From contig CANLGD010000008.1 of the NCBI GenBank assembly GCA_947490145.1, positions 1-64,000 of the forward strand: DNA of 64,000 nt. Reading direction: 5' to 3'. The notes beneath the pieces are model-generated. The model did not search any database, was not told the DNA's origin, and worked only from the letters and a program-made list of their open reading frames with translations. The number at the start of each line of letters is the position of its first letter. Positions within the stretch are counted from its first letter, which is position 1. The stretch is from Flavobacteriia bacterium. GTDB taxonomy: Bacteria > Bacteroidota > Bacteroidia > Flavobacteriales_D > Crocinitomicaceae. Position numbers and translations under genes: made by a program. Shown here one piece after another: positions 18,954 through 26,409 of this stretch.

Positions 18954-18999
18954 CGCTCGTAAAGTCAAAAAGCTCAACTTGAAAAAGTTGGACTTTTTT
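18954..18999 (+). repeat. Degenerate copy of tRNA-Cys 3' end plus terminator
   Basis: CGCTCGTAAAGTCAAAAAGCTCAACTTGAAAAAGTTGGACTTTTTT aligns, with a few indels, to 18790-18837 (the last tRNA bases and its terminator). The gap 18802-19207 holds nothing else I can identify. Confidence 0.6.
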
Positions 19000-19207
19000 A
19001 AAAACATTCTTCAATTCTAAAGTAGCAACATCTAAAAAGTTACTTGAACTAACAAATAAATCATTACAAAAACAAGCCTTAAAATTTAGAAAATATCTTT
19101 ATCACCTGGAAAGGCAAGCTTGCTCAAATTAATTATATCTTATTTTATGTTATAAAATATGAGTTTACAATATAAAAACTTAAACTAAACATCAGATTTG
19201 TCTATCT

Positions 19208-19963
19208 TTAAACTACTCTAATTCTATTATTCAAATCATCCCTGTAAGAACCCCCAATTGGAATTACTTTTTTATCATTTTCTAAAACTAAATTTGGAAA
19301 ATCAATTGCAACTATTTTATCCAAACGCACAATAAAAGATCTATGAACACGAATGAACTCAGCATTACCCATTTTATTGTCAATATCTTTCATTGTTGAA
19401 TGAATTGTATAGCGAGTATCTAAAGTGTTTATTACCACATAATCTTTTAGAGCCTCTATGAAATAAATATCTTTCGTATTTAATTTCACCAATTTACTAT
19501 TTGATTTAACGAAAATAAAACCATCTACTGCCTCTTTATTATCAACTAAAGAAAATAAATAATCTCTCTCTTTCTCTAACTCACGTGACTTCTTATGTTT
19601 ATACAAAGCCATTTCAATTGAAGTATGTAAATCAATTTCTTTAAAAGGTTTTATTATGTAACCATAAGGTTCTGTAACTTTTGCTTTCGCCAAGGTAGAC
19701 TCATCAGCATAAGCTGTTAAGAAAATAACAGGAATATTTAGCTCTTTTTTCACTATTAAAGAAACTTCAATTCCGTTTATGTCACCTTTCAACATGATAT
19801 CCATTAAAACTATATCAGGACTTTCCTGACGAATAACTTCAAGAGCTTTTTCACCTGTTGCAGCAGCCCCAACTACGTTGTATCCCAATTTTTTTAAACT
19901 GTGCTGAATATCTTTCGATACAATCGATTCATCTTCAACAACAACGACATTAATACTATACAT
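19208..19963 (-). CDS. LytTR-family response regulator
   Basis: A two-component regulator of about 251 residues. The N-terminal receiver domain has the acidic pair VVVVEDE, the phosphoacceptor Asp in DIVLMDIML, the FLTAYAD Thr and the conserved Lys in YIIKPFK. The C-terminal LytTR DNA-binding domain (last 100 residues) has YFIEALKDYVVI and FIRVHRSFIV. I start at ATG 19963 (MYSINVVVVEDE); the ORF-track start eight codons upstream is a TTG inside the kinase relic. The relic of a histidine kinase ends 5 bp upstream, so this regulator may now be an orphan. Confidence 0.92.
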   Translation of the reverse strand: MYSINVVVVEDESIVSKDIQHSLKKLGYNVVGAAATGEKALEVIRQESPDIVLMDIMLKGDINGIEVSLIVKKELNIPVIFLTAYADESTLAKAKVTEPYGYIIKPFKEIDLHTSIEMALYKHKKSRELEKERDYLFSLVDNKEAVDGFIFVKSNSKLVKLNTKDIYFIEALKDYVVINTLDTRYTIHSTMKDIDNKMGNAEFIRVHRSFIVRLDKIVAIDFPNLVLENDKKVIPIGGSYRDDLNNRIRVV

Positions 19964-19967
19964 GTAT

Positions 19968-20375
19968 TCACAATTTTTGCTTTTCAAAGGTAATGAAATA
20001 ATTAATACCTTTTGTATTTTGTATTTTTATTTCTCCATCCAATTGTACAAGTAAAGTATTAACTAACTGTAATTCAATTGTCTCTGAATTATTTATATCT
20101 TAATCTTTTGGTAGTCCTATATCACTATCACCAACAACAATTGTATTTTTGTTGTTTTTGTCTTTCAATTCCAAATAAATTATGCTTTTATTTTCTTTTC
20201 AAAAATGGAATTACCTTTTTAATATAAAAATGGATGGAAATACAACAGTTACTGAAAGTAATGCATAAAAATAGGATTATAAAGCAATAAACAATTTGAA
20301 TAAAAATGCAAATAACAGACAAAGTAAAAAAGCACAAATTATCAACAAAAATGTTAACCTTTTAGAATCATCTCC
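19968..20375 (-). pseudogene. Relic of a sensor histidine kinase
   Basis: No ORF survives, but one reading frame (minus strand) still gives GDSDIGLPKD, a stop, then IELQLVNTLLVQLDGEIKIQ and an end at TGA 5 bp before the regulator ATG. This matches the kinase G box (DNGxGLP) and the GLQLV..LVxQLDGEI tail of HisKA_2-type kinases. In the same frame about 60 codons upstream is a hydrophobic run (RLTFLLIICAFLLCLLFAFLF) that could be its membrane segment, ended by a stop. The H and N boxes are missing. The kinase has been deleted and degraded. Confidence 0.7.
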
Positions 20376-21014
20376 TTTTCATAAAAATCAAAAAAATGAT
20401 ACTTAACTTTTTAATCTAATTTATTCATTAACAGTACTATTAACTCTCAAATTATAGTCGATTTATTATGGTACGATTTTAATTTTAAATTAGCAAATTA
20501 TTTTTAATTCTGTTTTTAAATAATAAAAAGAAAAGAATTTTTTATAAATTAAAGATTTTATTCTTTTTATTAAAGGTGTTGATAAGTTCATAAATTTATT
20601 TATTTTATTTGAATAATTAACTTATCACATAAATGTATCTATTTATTAACAGTAAAAAGAGTTATAAAAGTCTGATAATTATATTAATTTAATATTTAAT
20701 TAACAATTGTTTAAAACAAGACCTGTTCATAAATAAAAAAACTTTCGTTAACATTTGGTAGATTTTTTTATGTTGATAAATAGTAAGATCTTTCAAATTT
20801 TTTTCTTTTTATATTAAATAATTTTTTCACATGAATATAATAAGTTGATAAAACAAGTCTAAGTTATTACTCTTTTTAAAAGTTTATACACAGAAGAACA
20901 TTAATAACTGTGAATAAGTTTATTTTAAGAAATATTGATTTTCAGTATATTAACAAAAATTAAAAAAATCAATTGTCGATAATTACCATCGTTTGTTAAT
21001 AAACTTTATCTTTG
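20339..21014. other. oriC: Candidate replication origin (AT-rich, DnaA-box-like cluster)
   Basis: About 650 bp of extremely AT-rich DNA with no gene. DnaA-box-like 9-mers are TTATACACA (20884-20892, plus), TTATTCACA (20909-20917, minus), TTATCAACA (20339-20347 plus; 20577-20585 and 20771-20779 minus) and TTATCAACT (20843-20851, minus). The first two fit TTATNCACA exactly. Two parS sites lie 8-10 kb to the left. No dnaA gene is near, but origins are often not next to dnaA in this phylum. Assignment is inference. Confidence 0.45.
21007..21014 (+). promoter_or_regulatory. -7 element for rpiB
   Basis: TATCTTTG fits TAnnTTTG, 25 bp upstream of the rpiB ATG. No well-spaced -33 TTG is seen. Confidence 0.4.
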
Positions 21015-21039
21015 ATGAAATTTGTAAAAGATCAAAAAA

Positions 21040-21474
21040 ATGAAAAATATTATTCCAATTGGATGCGATCACGCAGGGTTTGAATTAAAGACAAAAATAA
21101 TCAATTATCTGGAGAAAAAAGGATATGAAATTAACGATAAGGGATGTTATTCATCAGAAAGTATTGATTATCCAGATTTTGCTCATCCTGTGTCTGAATA
21201 TGTTGAAAACCATAAAAACACGCTAGGGGTTTTGTTGTGTGGAAGTGGAAATGGAATAAATATGACGGCAAATAAACACCAAGGAATTAGAGCTGCTTTG
21301 TGTTGGACTGTAGAAATTGCAAAATTAGCACGTAAACACAACAATGCAAATATATTAACGCTTCCGGCGAGATTTATAAGTGAAGAATTAGCATTGGAAA
21401 TAGTTGATGTTTTTTTTAATACAAATTTTGAAGGCGGAAGACATCAATTAAGAGTTGAAAAAATTGCTTTATAA
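21040..21474 (+). CDS. rpiB: Ribose-5-phosphate isomerase B
   Basis: Interconverts ribose-5-phosphate and ribulose-5-phosphate in the pentose phosphate pathway. The 144 residues are typical. Signatures are IPIGCDHAGFELK at the N-terminus, SIDYPDFAHPV, and the catalytic-Cys loop LLCGSGNGINMTANK. The gene follows the candidate origin region and precedes a peptidase gene by 23 bp, which suggests a shared transcript without functional linkage. Confidence 0.95.
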   Translation: MKNIIPIGCDHAGFELKTKIINYLEKKGYEINDKGCYSSESIDYPDFAHPVSEYVENHKNTLGVLLCGSGNGINMTANKHQGIRAALCWTVEIAKLARKHNNANILTLPARFISEELALEIVDVFFNTNFEGGRHQLRVEKIAL

Positions 21475-21497
21475 ATTTTAAAACCAAATTATTAAAA

Positions 21498-22886
21498 ATG
21501 TTTTTTAAAGTTGGATTTGTAATTGGATTATTTTGTACAAGTAATTTTATTTTTACTCAAGGTGAAATAAACGTAGCTAAAAAGTACGCCTCAAAAATTG
21601 ATTCTATAAAAATAAGGGAATATGTTTCTATTTTAGCTTCAGATTCATTAGAAGGAAGAGATACAAGCACCGAAGGACAAAAAAAAGCTGCAGCTTATAT
21701 TCAAAAAAAATTCAGAGAATTTGGCTTAGATTCTTTGTCAACAGGATATTTGCAACAATTTTTATTGTATAAAAAAAATAAATCAGCAATTTTATATTTT
21801 AATAAATTAAAATTAAATTTTCCGGAAGATTTCGGATTTTATGGATTTTATGATTCAGATTTCATAGCAGAAAATGATGTCGATAATTCCTTAATAAAAG
21901 TTGTTGCCTGGGATAAATTTAAAAAAGATAAATTTTATCTAAACAATCAAGTCAACTCATTAATCATCACAATTAATTCGTACTTGGAAGTTGATTTTAA
22001 TTTAATAAAATCCAGAAAAATAAAAAACGTATTCTTTATTTGTAAATTTTACAACGAAAGTTACTTTACAAAATATACAGATGGCGAATTAACTTTTTCA
22101 ACCAAAGCTGATTCAAAAAATCCGCAACGTTTATTTTTCATTAATAGAAAAAAATTAAAAGAAAAAAAAGTATTAAACTCTATTCAGGTAAAAATTAATC
22201 CTTTGGATGAAGTTTTATCAGAAAACTTAATTGCTTATGTTGAAGGTTCAGATTCTTTGTTAAAAAAGGAGTTTTTAGTAATATCAGCACATTACGATCA
22301 TTTAGGAATAAAAAACGGTGAAATTTATAATGGAGCTGATGATAATGGTTCTGGAACTTCAGCTTTAATAGAATTGGCAAGAATTTTTCAAGAAGCAAAA
22401 ATGAATAATGAAAATCCAAAAAGATCTATTTTATTTATTTGTTTTACAGGAGAAGAACATGGATTATTTGGTTCAGAATATTACAGCCAACATCCTTTAA
22501 TTTCATTGAAAAACACAGTTGCTGATTTCAACATTGACATGATTGGAAGAAAAGATTCGGAAAAAGAAAAATCACAATTCTCAGTTTATATTATTGGTTC
22601 AGATAAAATAAATTACCAATTTCACAAAAAACATGAAGAAATCGCAAAAATTAATTCAAATTTACGTTTAGATTATAAATACAATGATTTTAACGACAAA
22701 GAAAAATTATATTACCGCTCAGATCATTATAATTTTGCGAAAAATGGTATTCCAAGTATCTTTTATTTCGGAGGTTTTCACGCAGATTATCATCAGCCAA
22801 CAGACGATATTGAGAAATTAAATTTTACAAAAATCAAAGCAATTTCTGAGTTGGTGTTTTTTACGGCTTGGGGTTTTGCTTTATAG
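21498..22886 (+). CDS. Secreted M28 family metallopeptidase
   Basis: A 462-residue zinc aminopeptidase-like protein. An N-terminal signal peptide (VGFVIGLFCTSNFIFTQ) sends it out of the cytoplasm. All M28 metal ligands are visible: SAHYDHLG (His, Asp), NGADDNGSGTS (bridging Asp), CFTGEEHGLFG (catalytic Glu and ligand), NIDMIGR (Asp) and FHADYHQPTDD (final His). The region about 90-245 between the start and the catalytic core is long and less conserved. It probably degrades peptides for nutrition; the precise substrate is unknown. Confidence 0.9.
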   Translation: MFFKVGFVIGLFCTSNFIFTQGEINVAKKYASKIDSIKIREYVSILASDSLEGRDTSTEGQKKAAAYIQKKFREFGLDSLSTGYLQQFLLYKKNKSAILYFNKLKLNFPEDFGFYGFYDSDFIAENDVDNSLIKVVAWDKFKKDKFYLNNQVNSLIITINSYLEVDFNLIKSRKIKNVFFICKFYNESYFTKYTDGELTFSTKADSKNPQRLFFINRKKLKEKKVLNSIQVKINPLDEVLSENLIAYVEGSDSLLKKEFLVISAHYDHLGIKNGEIYNGADDNGSGTSALIELARIFQEAKMNNENPKRSILFICFTGEEHGLFGSEYYSQHPLISLKNTVADFNIDMIGRKDSEKEKSQFSVYIIGSDKINYQFHKKHEEIAKINSNLRLDYKYNDFNDKEKLYYRSDHYNFAKNGIPSIFYFGGFHADYHQPTDDIEKLNFTKIKAISELVFFTAWGFAL

Positions 22887-22935
22887 GATTTAGAAGAAAA
22901 ATTAAAGACAAAAGAAACTAGTAAATATCCCAAAT

Positions 22936-24159
22936 CTACTTTAACAACTCTTTTAGGAAATCTTCTGTTTCCTTAATAAAATCGGTATAAACTTTTCCGG
23001 TTCCTGGACCATTAAAACCTGTGTGAATTTTGGTAACTTGACCATTTTTATCAAGAAAAATTGTAGTAGGGTAGGAAGTGATTTGATTTAACATAGAAAA
23101 CTGTTCTGAAGCTAATGCTTTGTTTGCTTGACCGCCAATTAAAAAGGTAAAATCTAAATTTAAACGCGTTTTTAATAATTTTACTTTTTGAACTTGCTCT
23201 TCAAAAATAGATGGTGTTTCGTAGGCTACAGAAATGATTTCCAAACCAGCTTGGTGATATTTGGTATACATTTCTTTTAGAAATTTAGTTTCATCCAAGC
23301 AATTTGGACACCAAGTTCCCATGATTTGAACAATTGTAATTTTATTTTTAAACTGTTCATTTGGAAAAAGAAATTCTTTACCTTCTAAATCTTTTAATTT
23401 GAACGCAAAAGTATCTTTTTTCACCAAAAAAGTTAAAGAGTCAGGATTTCTAAGTTTAAAAATTTCGTCACGATTCGCAGTCCAATTTTTTTGATAATGC
23501 TTACCAGAGAAAAATTCTCCTTGAATTTCACCATTAATTAATTTACCTGAAAAATAAAATGCGTGTGAACCATCAAAAGCAGCGAGTTCCATAAAATCGT
23601 CACATACAAATCCTTCGAGAAAACGATAATCTCCCGATTCTGTTAAGAATGTTCCTGTAATTTTTTGAGAATAATCTTCGGTCCTAAAAACACCCACTGC
23701 AAATTCTTCATATTCTGTTTTAGGACTAAAAGTTGTTTTCCATTTTCCGCTTAGATTCAAAAGTTTTTGTTGAGAGCAAATATTTTTTTTTAAATTTAAA
23801 TTTGCACCAAAAGGAATTCTATAATTATCACCTTTATTTAGGTTTGTCCAAGCGCCCGAAATTTCAGTTTTGTTTATTACAACGAAACGTATGAAAGAAT
23901 GAAAATGTGGAAAATCAATTTGAAGAGAATCATTAATTATTTTGATTGAACTCAATTCAATTTTTTCTTCAGCATTGTGAATTGTAAAAACTGGTTGCTG
24001 TTTAGAACCAGAAATTTCTAAGTGAAAAGGAAGTTTTGTTGAATTATTTAACTGCAAATAAGCTGACCAAGCTCCTTTTTTTAGATATTTGTAGCTCTGT
24101 GAGTAAGAATAAGTTGAGATTAAAACAACTATTATATTGAAATACAGTAATTTAATCAA
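22936..24159 (-). CDS. Secreted TlpA-like thioredoxin-fold protein
   Basis: A 407-residue protein. A hydrophobic N-terminus (IKLLYFNIIVVLISTYSYSQ) is a signal peptide. Residues about 20-240 form a beta-rich domain, and the C-terminal 150 residues are a thioredoxin fold with active site GTWCPNCLDE. The cis-Pro strand is YPTTIFLDKNG. Such proteins reduce or shuffle disulfides in the periplasm and resemble the AhpC/TSA-TlpA proteins abundant in Bacteroidetes. It is transcribed convergently with the peptidase gene and divergently from the sigma factor gene. Confidence 0.85.
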   Translation of the reverse strand: MIKLLYFNIIVVLISTYSYSQSYKYLKKGAWSAYLQLNNSTKLPFHLEISGSKQQPVFTIHNAEEKIELSSIKIINDSLQIDFPHFHSFIRFVVINKTEISGAWTNLNKGDNYRIPFGANLNLKKNICSQQKLLNLSGKWKTTFSPKTEYEEFAVGVFRTEDYSQKITGTFLTESGDYRFLEGFVCDDFMELAAFDGSHAFYFSGKLINGEIQGEFFSGKHYQKNWTANRDEIFKLRNPDSLTFLVKKDTFAFKLKDLEGKEFLFPNEQFKNKITIVQIMGTWCPNCLDETKFLKEMYTKYHQAGLEIISVAYETPSIFEEQVQKVKLLKTRLNLDFTFLIGGQANKALASEQFSMLNQITSYPTTIFLDKNGQVTKIHTGFNGPGTGKVYTDFIKETEDFLKELLK

Positions 24160-24253
24160 TTTATTGGTTTTGGTATACAGTGCTAAATTAATTATTTTTA
24201 AGTGTGATGCAACTTTTTATTATAAATAACAGTCTATTTATAGAGTTTAAGTT

Positions 24254-24790
24254 ATGGATGAACTAACATTAATAAACGAATGTATAAAGGGAAATCCAAC
24301 GGCTCAAAAAAAGTTGTTTGAAAAGTTTGCGCCTAAAATGATGTTTGTATGTTTGCGTTATTGCAAAGATTCATACGACGCGGAAGACGTGCTTCAAGAA
24401 GGATTTATAAAAGTATTTGGTTCTTTATCAAAATACAAGCATGAAGGATCTTTTGAAGGGTGGGTGCGTCGTGTTTTTGTAAATACAAGTTTGGATTTTT
24501 TGAGAAAAGAAAAACAATTAAGTTTAACTTCATCTTATGAAGATGTTGATTACAAAATTCACGATGATTATTCTACCTCTGGAGCTTTGGAAGCAGAAGA
24601 TTTGATGAAAATAATTATGAAATTACCTAAAGGGTATCAAGTAGTTTTTAATTTGTTTGCTATCGAAGGATACACACACAAAGAAATAGCTGATTTACTA
24701 GGAATTTCAGAAGATACATCAAAATCACAATATTTTAGAGCAAGAGCTTCGTTGAAGAATTATTTGGAGAAAGAAGAAAAAAAAGTATAA
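24254..24790 (+). CDS. ECF RNA polymerase sigma factor
   Basis: A 178-residue sigma-70 of the extracytoplasmic function group. Region 2 covers about 20-90 (FEKFAPKMMFVCLRYCKDSYDAEDVLQEGFIKVF, with the -10 binding WVRRVFVNTSLDFLR). Region 4 covers about 125-175 and has the helix-turn-helix GYTHKEIADLLGISEDTSKSQ. Its downstream partner gene begins 47 bp later and encodes a membrane protein with an anti-sigma-like N-terminus, so this is probably a membrane-signalling pair. The regulon is unknown. Confidence 0.93.
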   Translation: MDELTLINECIKGNPTAQKKLFEKFAPKMMFVCLRYCKDSYDAEDVLQEGFIKVFGSLSKYKHEGSFEGWVRRVFVNTSLDFLRKEKQLSLTSSYEDVDYKIHDDYSTSGALEAEDLMKIIMKLPKGYQVVFNLFAIEGYTHKEIADLLGISEDTSKSQYFRARASLKNYLEKEEKKV

Positions 24791-24837
24791 ATTATGAGTG
24801 TTGAGGTATGAATTAGCTCCGCTTAAATATTAAAAAT

Positions 24838-25686
24838 TTGGAAGAAAAAGATTACATAAAGGACTTGTTTTCGGAGAAATTGGGAAATCATTCAGCTAAG
24901 GTAAATCCTGAGTTATGGGCTTCTATTTCTTCTAAAATCGCAATAAATGCTGTTGTGAGTTCTGGTGCTTCTTTAGCTTCAAAATTATTCATTGTATTTG
25001 GAACTGCAGCAAGTGTTGCAGTTGCAACAATTTTCTTAAAAAATGAAAATCAGGAAAATCAAAAGAAAGTTACAAAATCTGAAGAACAAATAAATCCAAA
25101 TCAACAAGATAAAAAAGAAGTGGTTAAGGATATTATAACTCATTTAGAGAAATCAAAATTTGTCGTTTCTGCAGAGCACGCTTCAACAGTTCAAAAAACA
25201 AGGAATCTTGATTGTGAATTGCCTCACGATTTTGAAAATAATGAAATAATGTTAGTTTTACCAGAAAAAAACATCATTTCTGAAAATAAATTTATCGTTA
25301 AAGATAATGTTGAAAAATTAGCACTTATTGAAAAAACTGCACTTGTTGAAAATAAATCTAATCAGTCTGAAAATACAGAAAAAATAGGTGATGCAAGAAA
25401 ATCTGATTTATTTATTGGATATTTACCAAATGTATTTACACCAAATAATGATAAAGAAAACGACCTTTTTGCGATAGAATTAAAAGGAATCATAGACTTT
25501 GCTATTACCATTTTAAACAAAGAAAACAAAGTTGTATTTACATCAAATGATCTAAATTTTAATTGGGATGGAAAAGATTTCTCTGAAAACTTAGTTCCAA
25601 CGGGTTCTTACATTTATTTCTTCACAGGAGTTGATTCTAATAAAAAAGTGGTTTCAAAATCAAACGTGTTGAAAGTTCAATATTAA
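24838..25686 (+). CDS. Putative anti-sigma membrane protein with type B sorting-like C-terminal domain
   Basis: A 282-residue protein starting at TTG (an in-frame stop lies 8 codons upstream and the next Met is far inside). The N-terminal 44 residues (cytoplasmic; KVNPELWASISSKI) resemble Bacteroidetes anti-sigma-type proteins. A membrane segment follows (about 47-66, LFIVFGTAASVAVATIFL), then a low-complexity charged linker. The end is LPNVFTPNNDKENDLFAI...NWDGKDF...VPTGSYIYFF, the pattern of the gliding motility-associated C-terminal (CHU_C, type B T9SS) domain. The combination with an inner-membrane anchor is unusual. It is probably the sigma factor's partner. Confidence 0.75.
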   Translation: MEEKDYIKDLFSEKLGNHSAKVNPELWASISSKIAINAVVSSGASLASKLFIVFGTAASVAVATIFLKNENQENQKKVTKSEEQINPNQQDKKEVVKDIITHLEKSKFVVSAEHASTVQKTRNLDCELPHDFENNEIMLVLPEKNIISENKFIVKDNVEKLALIEKTALVENKSNQSENTEKIGDARKSDLFIGYLPNVFTPNNDKENDLFAIELKGIIDFAITILNKENKVVFTSNDLNFNWDGKDFSENLVPTGSYIYFFTGVDSNKKVVSKSNVLKVQY

Positions 25687-25687
25687 T

Positions 25688-26356
25688 TTAGATTTTCCAA
25701 TTAATTCCACCTAAATTTTTACTTACCAAGAAATTATTCGTTTTAGAAAAATGTTTGCTTCCAAAAAATGCTCCTCTTGCCAGCGGAGAAGGATGAGCAG
25801 CTTTGAGAATTAAATGTTTATTAGAATTGATTAGATTTTCTTTTCCGTGAGCAAAATTTCCCCAAAGTAAAAAGACGACATCTTGTTTTTCATTCGAAAT
25901 TGTACGAATTACTTGATCTGTAAAAATTTCCCAACCTTTTTTTTGATGTGAGCCAGCAGTTTTTGCTCTAACTGTTAAAGTTGCATTTAATAATAATACT
26001 CCTTGTTTTGCCCAAGTCTCTAAATTTCCTGAAATAGGGATTTCTACTCCTAAATCAGCATTTAATTCCTTAAAAACATTTTTCAAGGAAGGTGGAATTT
26101 TTACTCCATTAGCAACCGAAAAAGACAAACCATTGGCTTGACCTTTTCCGTGATAAGGATCTTGTCCAATTAAAACAACTTTCACCTTATCAAACGGTGT
26201 TTTATTAAAAGCTTCAAAAACTTCATTTTCAGTAGGATATACTTCAAAGTCGTTTTTTTCAGTTTCTATGAACGATTGTAATTGAAGAAAGTATTCTTTT
26301 GAAAATTCACTCGAAAGAATATTTTTCCAAGATTCATGAATTTTAATTTGATGCAT
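25688..26356 (-). CDS. ung: Uracil-DNA glycosylase
   Basis: Removes uracil from DNA as the first step of base excision repair. The 222 residues carry the catalytic water-activating motif VVLIGQDPYHGKGQANGLSF and the minor-groove leucine loop HPSPLARGAFFGSKHF. It is convergent with the sigma-operon protein, whose stop lies 1 bp away. Secure. Confidence 0.96.
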   Translation of the reverse strand: MHQIKIHESWKNILSSEFSKEYFLQLQSFIETEKNDFEVYPTENEVFEAFNKTPFDKVKVVLIGQDPYHGKGQANGLSFSVANGVKIPPSLKNVFKELNADLGVEIPISGNLETWAKQGVLLLNATLTVRAKTAGSHQKKGWEIFTDQVIRTISNEKQDVVFLLWGNFAHGKENLINSNKHLILKAAHPSPLARGAFFGSKHFSKTNNFLVSKNLGGINWKI

Positions 26357-26409
26357 TTTAATAATTTTAAAATCCTTTTAGGATAAAAATGTTGAAAGGG
26401 TCGAAATTT

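Noticed and set aside
19577-19596. Other CACGTG occurrences as parS sites (also near 28885, 34245 and 35862)
   Set aside because: The flanks lack GTTN/AAAC, so they do not match the parS consensus.
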